A stretch of 64,000 nucleotides of DNA from contig JAPTOF010000029.1 of assembly GCA_028554755.1 (NCBI GenBank), positions 1,178,001 to 1,242,000 of the forward strand. Direction: 5' to 3'. Under the pieces are notes generated by a model. It did not search any database and was not told the DNA's origin. It saw nothing but the letters and a program-made list of their open reading frames with translations. Each line of letters starts with the position of its first letter. Within the stretch, counting starts at the first letter, position 1. Shown in pieces: positions 11,227 to 23,167 of this stretch. Both the position numbers and the translations under genes were made by a program. The stretch is from Cordia subcordata (Eukaryota > Streptophyta > Magnoliopsida > Boraginales > Cordiaceae).

Positions 11227-12889
11227 TAATACGCTATTTAAGCAAAAGCCTAAGTAGCCCGCAATCATACGATTCGTGTGTAGTGTGGTATATGCGAGTA
11301 CAGGGTCGAATCCATGGGGAGACCTAACATGTACGGTTTCCTAAGCTATGTGTATCCTAAAAGGCTACTTGTTGGGGTCCTAACTACTATGTTTTTGGGT
11401 TTTTGGTTTAAGGGAAGCTCGGGAAAGGTAAACCTAATCTAAAGGCAATGAAATGAAAGAGCGGTGTGTGTGTGTGTCATGAGGGAATCAAGCAATCTAA
11501 AGGGATGCTAACATGTGGAAATAAGGAATAGGGTGATTACGGATTGCAAATGGGTGATTACTACTTCTTGTTAGGGTTACTTGATAGAGTAAATTTGGTT
11601 GCTCTCTTCTAGTCTCGTAATTAACCTCCTAATTACACCCTAAGCCTCAGTGTGAATCCGTCCCTAAATGTCAACCCCTAAAGCCATGGCATATGGTCTT
11701 TATGACTTAGGGCTATAGGGCTAGCTAGTTAGCATTCTAGGTGACTTAGATCAATCTAACCCTAGCGTCTAAACTATTGGTTAGATTTAAAACCAAGACC
11801 TAGTCCGTCTAAGGTTGACTAACATACCCTAAAACCCATTAGCTAGATTGAAAGCCAAGACCTAGTTCATCTAAGGTCGACTAACCTACCCTGAAACCCA
11901 TTAATTGGATTTGAAGCTAAAAAGACTCAACCTAGGCTAGCCATTGGTTATATAACACCAATCATCATCACAATAGTGGGTATTAACATTTGAGCACAAA
12001 GCAAACACATCTAGGGCATGGAATTCAAGAATATCCTAGGGTATTCTACTAATAAGCACATAGACGTACTTAGATTACACCAATTTAAGCAATCGTACCC
12101 GACATGTAAGCAATAAAAGCTATTTATGCTATTAAGGATGCTAACACACATATAGACATGTATATAAGCATACCCACTTCATGTAATCACCACACAAACA
12201 CATAGGCATGTTAGCATAATGATTTAGAGATGGTTAATAACACAATAGACTTCAATATATGTATATGCAACTTTATTGAGGCATTTCAACAAACACATGG
12301 ACATATATGTAAGATAGGCTTTGAAACCTTAAGCATATATACATAAATCCATCAAGTTACCATTACTAAAAAGTAGTAATAAATTCATAAAGACAAGATA
12401 TAATCACCCTACATAGCTCTAATCATACATAATTAGACTTAAGATAAAAAAGAGATACCCTTCTATCTATAGCCAAGCTTTACAATCCATGAGCTATGCC
12501 CCAAATCCTAGTGTTTGATCCTCTTGGATCCTTGATTCCAAGTGTTAAAATGTGTTTAGAAATGAGTGTGTGAGGGTGGTTCTTGGTGGATTTTGGGTTT
12601 AGGGACTTCCAAATGCATTTTTCTTCATTTCTTTATGTCTAAAACACCCTTGGCTTTGTTCCACACAGCAAGCACCCTCAAGTAAGCTCCAATTATCTTC
12701 CAAATCACACCTGAAACAAGCAACAAATACGCATTAGTGTAGCATTTAAGTTCACTTCAACTATGATCATGTAAACCCTAATATGCACAAGTATGATCTA
12801 AATGCTATACTAATACATTAAATGAAGATCAAAACACCTAAAAACAATTATATACATGCAATACATAAATGCACAAAAAAAACACATAA
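11227..12889 (-). repeat. N1 5' LTR
   Basis: 1663 bp on the minus strand, with the terminal TG mutated to TA at its left end (11227). It contains three small hairpin modules around 11778, 11840 and 11901. It lacks the GGTCGAC-rich island present in the solo LTR at 43241-45399 and in 735-1771, which explains most of the length difference. Confidence 0.85.
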
Positions 12890-12894
12890 GCTTT

Positions 12895-13300
12895 GATATG
12901 TTTATCTAATTTTCACTCTACCTCAGCCTTAAACTCTTTGAATTTTTCAAAGGATTCGAACTTGCATTGCATCAGATATACATATCTATACCTAGAGTAA
13001 TTGTTAATAAAAGTAATGAAATACTCATAACCTCCTCATGCTTGTTTGCTTATAGGACCACACACATCAGTATGAACCAATTCCAATACTTCTTTGGCCC
13101 TTTTTCCTTTAGAAGAAAATGAATGTTTTGTCATCTTCCCATTGAGGCAAGACTCACAAGGAGATAGATCTTTGAGATCTAATAAGCTAAGATGCCCATC
13201 CTTGACTAATCTTTGAATTCACTTTAGACTAATATATCTTAAGCGTAGGTGCCGAAGAAAAGTATCATTGGTCGAAGAAACCTTTGTTTTCTGGGAATTA
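12895..13300 (-). pseudogene. Element A integrase N-terminal part and GAG-pre-integrase
   Basis: Collinear with element C 51700-52230. The minus strand encodes the copia zinc-binding and catalytic-core start: a cysteine-containing stretch (CESCLNGKMTK-like) and a TDVCGP segment that carries the first catalytic Asp. It joins 9449 across N1 without loss, as the 5-bp duplication shows. Stops at several codons. Confidence 0.7.
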
Positions 13301-13302
13301 GT

Positions 13303-13719
13303 TCATTCTATATTATGCAGTGAATTTGTAATAGGCTTCATATAGAACAAGTTATCATGCATGCTACTTGAATAGATAATATTTCCATCTCTACTGATAT
13401 CAACACCAAAATGGAAATTAAAGCAAAAATCATCTAATATTAATTGCCAAATAGAAATAAGGTTTTTACGTACATCCAAAACATAATAAACATTGTTCAA
13501 AAATAACTTCCTATTACATGGAAAATTTAAGGACATTCCTCCCACTGCAGTAGCCCATACTTTTGTTCCATTACCCATCCTCAAAGTAAATTCCACTTTA
13601 GCTAGTTCCTTCATTTTCTGAAACCAATGCAAAGAATTACAAATATAGTTAGTGGCTCTAAAGTTTGCAATCCAAGAATCAGTAGAATTAACCACTAAAC
13701 ATGTTTCAATGTAGAACAA
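13303..13719 (-). pseudogene. Element A aspartic protease and following segment
   Basis: A 138-codon open stretch on the minus strand. The usual copia active-site context SWI.DSGATNH is present as SWIANFRATNY (13656-13664), so both catalytic Asp and Gly are replaced (Asp to Asn, Gly to Arg). Downstream LRMGNGTKV, FPCNRKLFLNNVYYVLDVRKNLIS and the GNIIYSSSMHDNLFYM block match copia protease plus pre-integrase. Function would be cleavage of the Gag-Pol polyprotein; it must be inactive. Confidence 0.9.
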
Positions 13720-13739
13720 AAGAGATGTATCTATCTAGC

Positions 13740-14553
13740 CTCGTGCCAAGTACTTTGGGCAATCTTTTTCCAATGCCTTTTTTGGCCACACTTAAAGCAT
13801 TTGCCCCTGAGATTTTCACTTGTTAACTGTTTGGGATGTTCACCATTTCTTTTCTTTTTCCCTCAACCATATTTATGCTTCCCTTTTCCTTTTTGAACTT
13901 TCTCCTTTTTAGGTTAAGTCCAGAAGTGGATGCTTGAACTATGCTTACGTGGCCCTTATTTTCCATTATGGCTTTTGTTGCGAGGAGCTCTTTTATCAAT
14001 TCTATCATATCCATGTTCATCTTGCCCATATTATAATTAAGCTTGAACTGGGTGTAAGACGGTGGTAGAATCTCCAAAATCCTGTCTACCTTTGACTGTT
14101 CATCTATGTTGGCCCTAAGATCTTGGTAGTATTGAAGTAATCCATCATTTTGAGTATATGCTTCTCAACAGATGCTCCTTTTTCCATTCTTTTATTCATA
14201 ATTTCTCTAAGCGAACCTTGCCTTGCGGGCCTGCTCTTATTGGCAAACATACGAGACAAAGAGGTCATGATTTCTTTTGTAGTTTCCATATAATGATGCT
14301 TACTCTACAAAATATCTGACATAGAAACCATCATATAGAACTTGGCCATACAATTGGCCTTCTGCCATTTTGCCTCAGCATCTTTCTGGGCTTTTGAAAA
14401 GTTTGCCCTTACAACAGGATAAAGAGTTGTTAGGACATACTTGTGCTCTTCTACGGTGAGTATTATGTCCAAGTTTCGTTCCCAGTCCACAAAATTTAGT
14501 CCAGTGAGCTTGTGCTTTTTAAGAATTGTAGCTAGTGGACTGAATGAAGACAT
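13740..14553 (-). pseudogene. Element A gag
   Basis: ATG at 14553. Frame one begins MSSFSPLATILKKHKLTG and contains FVDWERNLDI, normal for this copia gag (the Trp is a stop in element C). It breaks at about 14300 and resumes in another frame with METTKEIMTSLSRMFANKSR and the KMMDYFNT block, then ILPPSYTQFKLNYNMGKMN. The C-terminal CCHC knuckle near 13740-13810 is degraded. The product would form the virus-like particle. Three frame or stop defects are visible. Confidence 0.9.
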
Positions 14554-16118
14554 TTTTCTAGATATACAACAATATAATCATAATTATTCTATGAGTATGG
14601 AATTGATGCATGTATAATATATATGTTATCTTTGAAAATAAAACATACAAGTTCTTTTACATCATTTGCCTTTGAGTAGATTAACCCTTAAAATACTTGA
14701 TGTAATAGTGTCTCAACGTCCTCACAAGAACTCCACTGATGGGATGGTCGAACTTACGAATGTTAAGTCAAGCGCCACTGATTATTTGAATTGATAATTA
14801 TCTGGATGTGATCCGATTGAACAATTCAATCACTATTTCATTTGGCTTCTTAAATCTGGTATTGAACTCTATTAATGGGATAGCTGAACCTATCATTTAA
14901 GTTGAGTGTGTACCCATTTCTTATGTTCATTCCCCGTAAAATTCTTGATTTAAGCCCCCCGATGGGGCAGTGACTTTAATCAATGTTACGTGAGGCGATC
15001 TTTAGTGAAGAATTTCATCAATAGGATGACCAAACTAACTAACACCCTTTTGAATAACATTTTAAATTCACCTTACTAAATCTTGATAAAGTGTCGCCCT
15101 ACGATGGGGAAGTTAATGACATTTACCATTAGCGTGAATCGGATATGGAAAGCCGTGGGGTATTTCCAGTCCCCTCTTTTACTCAATATTTTAACATAGG
15201 GGTTTTCTCTATTTTTGGTATTCTTGCTTTTCATTTTAGATTTTAACATGCTTTGAATTTGCAAAGCTAGTTTTTGTGAATCCCCTTTGTGTTACTAAAA
15301 CATTGCAATACAATAATAGATTATTTACCTAAATCTGGGTGTATAAACCCTTAAGTTGTCATATTGTAAATCTCAAGTTAAGTTTTTCATTTTTGTCATG
15401 AAATTGCATGGCATCTTTAGACATAATTACTTACAATCATCTTTTCTACGCCAATCTTATATAAATGAACTTAACTATCTTTGAGAATTAACACATAGGA
15501 TTGGCCAATTTTTAAATCCTATTAAGTGGACATATCTCTAGGTGGTAATCATGTTTATGCTTATGCAAATATGTTAAAACATTTGTCAGTGCTTTATAAA
15601 CATCCACCAAAATATGTTAGAATCCCTCTTTGATGGCTCCAAAATATGCAATTTCTGTCAGAGCTGGTCGACTGCAAAGGAGGAACCGGTTGCCCAGTGA
15701 GCTCAATCGGCCGAGATAGATTTGCTCATGTATTCTATTTTTCCTTGCTTCTCTCCTTGGTCTTTAAAGATTACAACAATAATATATTTTGCTATTGCTA
15801 ATACAAGCTTACAATCATAAAAGAAATATTAAAGGATATCAAAATATCATTTGTTTCTTTTAAATGAAGCTTCAAGCAATAACCATAAAGATCTATACAT
15901 GAAATTGCCTATGGCTAAGCTTTGTTGACTGTACACAAAACTCTATCATGCATAAATATGAACTATCAAAGAGATTTAATATCAACTGCACATACAAGTA
16001 TAAAACCACAAGTATATGCAACACAAGATTTCCTAATCTTGCCACTCACAAGATGACTAACATATTTACACAAATGCAATATTCTTGCATAGTCTAAGCA
16101 AGTTGTGTATCAGCCTAA
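14554..16118 (-). other. Element A 5' leader with repeated motif
   Basis: 1.56 kb between primer site and gag ATG, unusually long, without a recognisable gene. On the plus strand a motif of the form CTCCACTGATGGGATGG followed by CGAAC recurs in variants at 14728-14755, 14861-14890, 14953-14980, 15008-15040 and 15095-15120. A GGTCGAC-rich patch lies at 15660-15720. Elements B2 and C have the same arrangement. Confidence 0.75.
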
Positions 16119-16130
16119 GCTCTGATACCA
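16119..16130 (-). other. Element A primer-binding site (initiator-Met)
   Basis: The minus strand reads TGGTATCAGAGC, the exact complement of the plant initiator-methionine tRNA 3' end, two bases inside the 5' LTR. Confidence 0.93.
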
Positions 16131-16132
16131 AT

Positions 16133-18008
16133 TGTAGGATTGATAACATTACATGTGGTATATCTTAGTCCATATTTTAAAAAATTCTACCAAGAAAACA
16201 TGCTAGAAAAATAAAATAACTACATAACACACACAAGAACATGCTTAAGAACATACAGAACATAACTAGTATTTGCAAAAATATGTAAAGCTAACCTCTT
16301 GAAGGTGGGGCCTCTGGTGAAGCTATAATCATCACAAGCTTTATTCCCACTCACAAACAAGGCCACCAAAAATTTGACTATAAGGGTGTCACAATAGCAA
16401 CTCCCTAGTCTTCTTCCCTCTGATTAAAGAGACTTATCTTGAGAGAATAGCCTCTTGTGTGGAAAGAAGCAAAGTAATGTGCACTTGAAAATCTAGAGCA
16501 AAAATCACACAATAAGTGTGTACTATGTGTTGTAGTATTCTCTTGCCAAAATGGAAGAGATCAACTACAAAATTTTTTGGATGCTAAAAATGGTTTAAGG
16601 TCTTGCCTATTTATAGGAAAAGTTTGGCACCTAAACCTTGTAAACTTTCCATGTACAAAACTTTTTCCTAGTAGTAAATGTTTGCCATATGTCATGGAAG
16701 TTACTTGTACAATTTGAATTCTTCTTGTAGTAACTTTCTAGCACATGTCTTGAAAGATTAAGCCAATCCCACAATCCAAGCCCAACACATAGTCCATAAT
16801 CCATGTGGAGACCCAAGCCCAATAAAAAATCATTCAAGCCTAATTAGGTTATCTTGGACTCTAAAGAAAGTCCAAACCCAATTCAAAGCTTTGGCCCAAT
16901 AAGGCTACTACTACAATATAGAATTTGCTCTTTCAAGATTACTCTATCAAAGTCATTTCAACTAGGAAAAGGACCAAGAAAATATAATTAACCTTGGCTT
17001 CCAAAAATAATCAAGAATGTCCTTGCCCGATCCAGGCAACATAATAATTATTTTTAACTCTGATCTATTCCACCATAAGATCAAAGTTGCACTCTAAGAA
17101 TAATTGCTATTACCCAAAAGCTTATCACAAAAGAATGTGAACTTTGTCTTTGACCTACTACATAATTGACCATAATGCCCCTCTATGTATACTCACAACT
17201 AAGGCCGGTCCTTTGGCCTATGTACTATCACCTCCTTAGTTTTATATTTTTCTGTTGGGTTTCTTGTCCTATTACCAACCATACTTGGTCATGGAATCTC
17301 TTGACCTAAGGAGTAACCCTCAAGCCATATGACTGATACACCCATAAAGGTAGTATCACTAGATCTAAATTCGGATGATAAATTTGAACAATCCCAAAGG
17401 GGGCACAAAAATTCCATATTGCATGTGCGTGTTCCAATTAATTAGAACATAGCACTCAATGCACAAGGCTGTTGATCCTAATAAAGTAAGATCTTACCCC
17501 CAGTGAATCAAAGTACCAAACCCTAACTTCATTAGTTCATCCACATATGATTAAGATTAAAAGCAATGATCATTTAATAGCAGTGAGTATCTTGTTTTCT
17601 TTCTTTGATAGTACGTCTCTAGAAAACTTTCTCACATTGGTCCTGTCCAATATGTGACACATGTACTATTGAGACAAATATGAAAAGTCCTTCAATGACC
17701 TAGGTAGATCACCCTCAACAAGGAGACTTGCTCAATATAACCTTATCCTAGTAGAGTGCCCAGCACTACCATTTGGTTACAGACTCAATTTATGACGTGA
17801 CTAAATTAGACTTGGACCTACTGTACATCTAGCCTCACTGCGCACCCAAGTCATTAGTTCAAGTCAAGGAGCCTTTATACATACATCAATGAAACATACT
17901 AGAGATAATATATAAGAAACTCCTAATGCCGTTTAACAAAATGATTATACATTGTTTACACCCAAAATGTCATATACAAGTGAGCTTTAGGACATACTAA
18001 TCCTAACA
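16133..18008 (-). repeat. Element A 5' LTR
   Basis: 1876 bp, TG...CA, pairing with 5326-7170. Outside its right end stands the duplication AGGAG (18009-18013), followed by the rest of the B2 LTR. Confidence 0.93.
16606..16617 (-). promoter_or_regulatory. Element A LTR TATA box
   Basis: CCTATTTATAGG on the plus strand (CCTATAAATAGG on the minus strand), conserved at 5800, 47958 and 55432 in the family's other LTRs. It is inferred to be the promoter driving element RNA. Confidence 0.6.
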
Positions 18009-18013
18009 AGGAG
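18009..18013. repeat. Target-site duplication of element A (right copy)
   Basis: AGGAG, identical to 5321-5325. Confidence 0.9.
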
Positions 18014-18351
18014 CGTAGTCTGGAGAAACATGCAATGACCTAGGTAGATCACCCTTATCGGGAGACTTACACACTATAGCCTTGTCCCGGTAGATTGCCC
18101 AACACTACCATCTGGCTATGGACCGATTCATGATATCACCAACTCTAAATTTGGACCTACTATGCATCCAACCACACTACGCACCAAAGTCATTCATATA
18201 TATTATTGGACCTTCCTACTTTGCACCAATGCACAAATGGAGAGAATATGATATGTAAAACTCAATCATATGAACAACATTATGAGCGAATTATGTCTCA
18301 TATCCAGTAATCACCTTGTGCTTGTAGTCTTTAGGGCATATAATCCCAATA
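18014..18351 (-). repeat. Copia B2 3' LTR, proximal part
   Basis: On the minus strand it starts TATTGGGATTA (expected TGTTGGGATTA) at 18351 and runs left to the insertion point of element A; the LTR continues at 5325. A polypurine tract (GTGGAAGTGTGAGAT) lies immediately to the right at 18352-18366. Confidence 0.8.
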
Positions 18352-20950
18352 ATCTCACACTTCCACTAAAGATCACAACCGCCAAATCATGTTCCCAAAT
18401 GACTTAACCTATGTGGCAAACACTCTCTTCAAGAGTCATGTCTCATAGGTACACATCATTTTTCACCACGGTCATCCGATCTTCCTTCTAATGTCTCAGC
18501 AAACAAATTTCTATTCTCCAAAAGATACTATGATATGTGCAAATCCACTAACCCAGAGCACTTAGTTCATTATTCAACTGATATCTGCTATCAATGCTCA
18601 CCGTATGACATATATCTAAGTCTAGTATTCAGCATGTGTATGTAAAGCTCCTATTGTGCTAATGCACAAAATGCTTTAAAACATCTTCTTTATCCCTCTG
18701 GGCATTGAACAACCCTAGATAAAGACATTCCAATAGTTAGGAGGTAAAAACATTCCTTTGGAATATTGGATATTGTTTTAAATTAAGACCAATCTAATAT
18801 AGAAATGTGGGATAAAGTTAACCTTTACCATATAATGTATCTTTTTTCTTCCTTACACACCCATAATCCATCGATATCTTGATAAAAAAGAAAGACTCAT
18901 TTTTCTAATCAAATTTGATACCATTTATTAGTTGTTTGCTTAAGCCCCTAAGCGAACTTATTAAGCTATACATGCCATATGATATCTGCATCTAGTAATG
19001 CACTTGTCTAGCTATCAACTAGATGTCTTTTGACAAACTTTTCAATTAAGAGAAGCTATCTTGATTAACATTTTAGATATCTCACTATCACTAAGATAGG
19101 TGATAGCAATGGAGTCATCTAATGGATCCTAGCATGGCTTTCTGGATAGAAAGCTTCCTCATAGTTGAGCCCCTTCTTTCTGAGTATAACCCCTTACTAT
19201 CCAACCTTGCTATGAAGGCTCCAACATTCCCATTAGCTCTATTTTTTCTCTTTGTTACCCCCTTAGATACAATTACAGGAATCCAGACATAATGAAAGTA
19301 ACAAACTCTAAATCATTTGCTACGGATCAATCGCAAACATCTAAATTGAAACTACTTCATTGTGTCTAGTAAGAACCACAATCCAAAACTTTGGAAACTA
19401 GTAAAAAAGTCTTTCTAGAGCATCTATTAGGTTATATGGTAATCCTCCCAATACGATAAGGTTCCAGATGTAACAGTGATAACATATAGTGCTCTTCTCC
19501 TTTTTAAGATGATGCAAATTTATCTAAAGGCCAAAAGATATCCTATAAAGTAATTCTAGAATTTGGCAAGTACTGAATCATACTTTCATTCTCTGAGTAT
19601 CTAGTATAAATGCCAACTAGCATTTTTGCTCCTCAGATTGATATGTGATTTTCCCTCTGATCCAAAAGGATATATCAAGAAACAAATATCTTTAACCTTT
19701 GGTTCGAACTATCAAGGATACTCAACACTTAGCTGCACTATTACAAATATGGAACTTAGCTCAAACCAAGTTTGTGCCACAATCACATTTCTTGTAATGT
19801 CCCATGTGTTACCTTAAACAGTACCAAATGGAAGATGTGAACCGTCATCTGAAGATCATACTCCCATTAAGGCATAGGCAATGATATAGAAAATATCATT
19901 AGCCTTTCCATGTCTACAAGTGGTCAATTTCTCCACTTATCCACACTATTTTCCTTGTGAGGAAAAATCTCTATATAGATTACTAAGTTATAATTTATAA
20001 TGTCCAAGGTACTTTCTGAGTTCACAGATTAGGCATATTTCACTTCAATTAGGATCAAAGAGGCTTTGATGTATTCATTTAATTTCTGCTCCATCTTTGT
20101 CTCAAACCACTCGAGACTTTTATAACATTAGATTATCACATCTATATTCTTGAGTAATCTCTAGTAAAAACTAGTATTCAAAACCTTACAAACTAGTTAG
20201 TTCATGGAAACTTACATATCAATGTGAACCAATTTCTAACACCTTTTGAACTATAGTCACCTAAACAAGAAGAGACCTTTGCAAGTCATTTTTCCTTATG
20301 GAGAATACCATAAGAAGTTATGTCTTTGAGATCTGATAAGCTGCAAAGCCCACACTTGACTAACTTTTTATCATGCTCTTCGACAAGATGTCCCTTAGAC
20401 AAAATTATAAGTTATGTCTTCGAGATCTAATGAGTTGTAAAGCTCAAACTCAACTAACTTTTTATCAAGCCTTAGACAACGTTCTTATGCATAAGTGTGT
20501 CCAAAGTGTTATTGGTCAGAGAAAATATCCTTTCACATATTACAATTTGCTCTAGTTCATGTAGTGATAGTGTAACAGGATATTGTTAAACCATTATGTA
20601 TTCTACCGAATGACAAATGCTTGTACATCTACTGATATTGAAGCCAAAATAGAAATTATGATGTTTGCAAAATCTAGAACAAAGTTCTTTCGCATGTTCG
20701 AAAACATAAATATTAATATCAATATCCAAACACTATATAACTCTCACTGCATAAGCCTATACTTTTGCCTCACTGTGCACTTTGATAGTAAAGCTTTCTC
20801 ACTTCTTTTCCACATCTCTTGAAACCTCTACAAAAGATAATAGTTATGGTTACTGGCTCAGGGCCTATTCACAAGTCCACCATAAGGGTTTCACCATGAG
20901 AAGTGATGCTTTATCTTTCTAGCACTTGACTAGGTATATAGAATAATGCA
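18352..20950 (-). pseudogene. Copia B2 pol, heavily decayed
   Basis: Minus-strand sequence collinear with the RNase H, RT and integrase of elements A and C but so degraded that only short words remain. Its RT end is homologous to plus-strand B1: 19400-19830 mirrors 1772-2200. No open stretch exceeds about 70 codons. The order after the LTR (RNase H side first on the plus strand) confirms the minus orientation. Confidence 0.75.
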
Positions 20951-21760
20951 TCCTCTAGTACTCTTATAGACCGCACTAGAAACATTTCCCTTTGGCTTGT
21001 CATCTGCTACCCTATTTCATTTCTTTTAAGACTAGCGTCTTATTATTGCTCAGCACTATGCAACTACCCCTTTCCATGTTCTAATTATTTCCCTTTTCAC
21101 TGGATTGAAAGGTACTAGAAGGTTTAACTTTAGGAATCAAAACCTGGGCCTCTTGTTGAATGATAAACTTCACTTCTTGAAACTCTTTCAATATATTAAA
21201 AAAGGTCAAGTTCAACTTGCTTGACTCAAAAGTTAGTTTGAACTTCTTGAAGGATTCAGGTAGTGTCTCGAGTATCATCTCAATTTAAACTATAGTGTCA
21301 ATCTGAGCACCTAAGGTCTCGATAATATTGAAGTTATCCATCAACCTGAGTATATGCTCTATGACAAATTCCCTTCTCGCCATCCTAGAATTCATGGTCT
21401 CTCTTATAGCAACTTGCCTAGTTGACCTGCTAATGTCTTTGAACATCTTAGACAATGAAGTGATGATTTCTACAGCAATCCTTACACCCTTGTGTTACTT
21501 AAGTAGACTATCCAATACAGATACTAATATATAGCACTTGGCCATAATTAACTCTTATCCAACTCTGCTCAGCATTTTGCTGGGTATTAGTAGAACCGAT
21601 CCCCGTATATGATAAAATTGGACAAGGACAAACTTGTACCCATCTTCGCTGAGTACTTTATCCAAGTTCCTCTTCTAGTGAACATAGTTAGGCTGGTTAA
21701 CTTATTCCCAAAGAGAATACCCACCAAACCACTAGAGAAATATCATAACATTATACTGGA
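20950..21760 (-). pseudogene. Copia B2 gag
   Basis: The minus-strand reading gives NYVH.KRNLDKVLSEDGYKF, then LSKMFKDISRS and MNSRMA near 21400, then MILETLPESFKKFKLTF (open frame 21081-21278) with LLKEFQEVKF-like spacing, and a broken zinc knuckle (KGKCF.CG) near 20980. This is the same gag type as elements A and C but more diverged. Stops interrupt it at about five places. Confidence 0.8.
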
Positions 21761-23167
21761 TACACACAATGATATCGCAAATGAATGAGCAAAATAATAA
21801 GATGCAAGTATGATATATATGTAACAGTGGAAAACAACATACATCAGGCCTTTTTACATTGTTTGCCATTTAGTACATGAACCCTCAAACTACTATGATG
21901 TAATAGTGTCTCAATCCTATCACTCGAACTCCATGGATGGCATGGCCGAACTAGTGAATAGTTGAGTTAGGATTTAGCCTATTTGGATAATGCTTATCTA
22001 GATTGACGTTATCTAACTGTATCCAATCACTATTTTGTTTGACCTCTCAAATCACCTTGAGGCCTCCACCGACGGGATGGCCAAACCAATGATTCAAGTT
22101 GAGTATTAATTAACCATTCCTTAATGTTTATTCCCCATTTATGCCTAGATTTAAGCTCTCGGATGGGGTAGTGACTCTGATCTACATACCATGAACGAGC
22201 CATGATGAAGAACTCCACTGATGGGGTGGCTAACCTTCACTAATGCCCTTCTTAATGTACACGTTAAGTCTACCTTGCTAAATTTAGGTAACTATGACCC
22301 CCTTCAATGGGGAGGTCAATGCCACTTACCCTTACCGTGAACCCGATATAGAGGGCCGTGGAGTTTCCAATTCCCTCTCCCACTCAATATTTTGACTTTA
22401 TGGGTTTTATCTATTTATCTTGGTCCTACATGTTTTTGGATCTAAACACCACCTTTGAATCAAAAGACCCTGGAATGTCTTTAACTCGAGTCATCTGACG
22501 GGCTATACTCCTCGTCAACATCCCATTAGGTGATCCTTGGTGAAGAACTCCATCAAATGGGATGGCCGAACTTACTAACACCTTTTATCCTTTAAGATTC
22601 AACTTTGTGTTTCAAAAAACATTTCTTGATACTCAAATAGAATCGACCTAATCTTAGGATTGTAGCAAACCCATAGGTTGACAACTTGCTTCTTCTATTA
22701 GCTATGATTCATTGACTTTAGTTCTAAGCACCCCGTTGAATTAAAATTCACTTTGTGTTACTAAGTCATATCTGTAACAAAATAGAGAGTCAAACCTAAA
22801 TCCGAGTTATTGAATCCTTATGTTGGCACACTCGAGTTGTCTAGAAAAGTTCATTGGCTAATTAGTGTCACAAACAACTAATACTCCTCACTAATTTCAT
22901 GCGTTGCTCTTTAGGATATCTAATTACCGAATAATTAGCCTAAGCAATCTCTAGGGACCTGTCAAACTCAAGCCAGAAAAGATCCAAGGGTTAGCGAATT
23001 TTAAACCCTACTTGGGTGGACATGTTGCTTGTGATAACATTGCAATAATCCATACATATAATCAAACATGTATATAAATATCAAAAAATAAACATCCATA
23101 GCATAAATAAATGGTCCTCAATCGATGGCTCCTTGTAATATCGCTCTAGCTCAAAGCCCAAAGCAAT
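21761..23167 (-). other. Copia B2 5' leader with six repeated motif copies
   Basis: A long leader like those of A and C. Copies of the GATGG-GATGGCCGAAC-type motif lie at 21927-21953, 22062-22090, 22155-22180, 22210-22235, 22296-22322 and 22546-22575. The leader is cut at 23167, where a plus-strand gypsy-type LTR starts, so the primer site and 5' LTR are missing. Confidence 0.75.

Larger units (their letters stand above)
9450..12889 (-). mobile_element. Gypsy-type element N1, internally deleted, inside integrase of A
   Basis: 3.4 kb, minus strand, bounded by the perfect duplication GCTTT. From the right: an LTR of about 1.66 kb, a tRNA-Asp-type primer site, a gag-like stretch with a zinc knuckle, and then the last 307 bp of the second LTR. 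Protease, RT and integrase are absent. Because both outer ends and the target duplication are intact, the loss of pol and most of the 3' LTR must have followed insertion or been present in a mobilised deletion derivative. Primer-site type and LTR terminal sequence point to the Athila/Tat branch. Confidence 0.88.
5326..18008 (-). mobile_element. Copia retrotransposon A, 12.7 kb with nested insertion
   Basis: A minus-strand element with two LTRs (5326-7170 and 16133-18008), TG...CA ends, a perfect 5-bp target duplication AGGAG, an initiator-Met primer-binding site beside the 5' LTR and a polypurine tract beside the 3' LTR. Read on the minus strand the order is leader, gag, protease, GAG-pre-integrase, integrase, RT, RNase H, which is the copia order. 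The integrase is split by gypsy-type element N1 (9450-12889), so the element proper is about 9.2 kb. It is dead: the protease active site is lost and RT, integrase and RNase H carry many stops. It is inserted in the LTR of copia B2. LTR length and primer type resemble the Angela/TAR branch, which is an inference from size only. Confidence 0.95.

Noticed and set aside
16119..16130. tRNA-like sequence considered as a tRNA gene
   Set aside because: Only the complement of a tRNA 3' end is present, at the primer-site position; there are no arms or anticodon. The same holds for 11203, 28728, 40472 and 54942.
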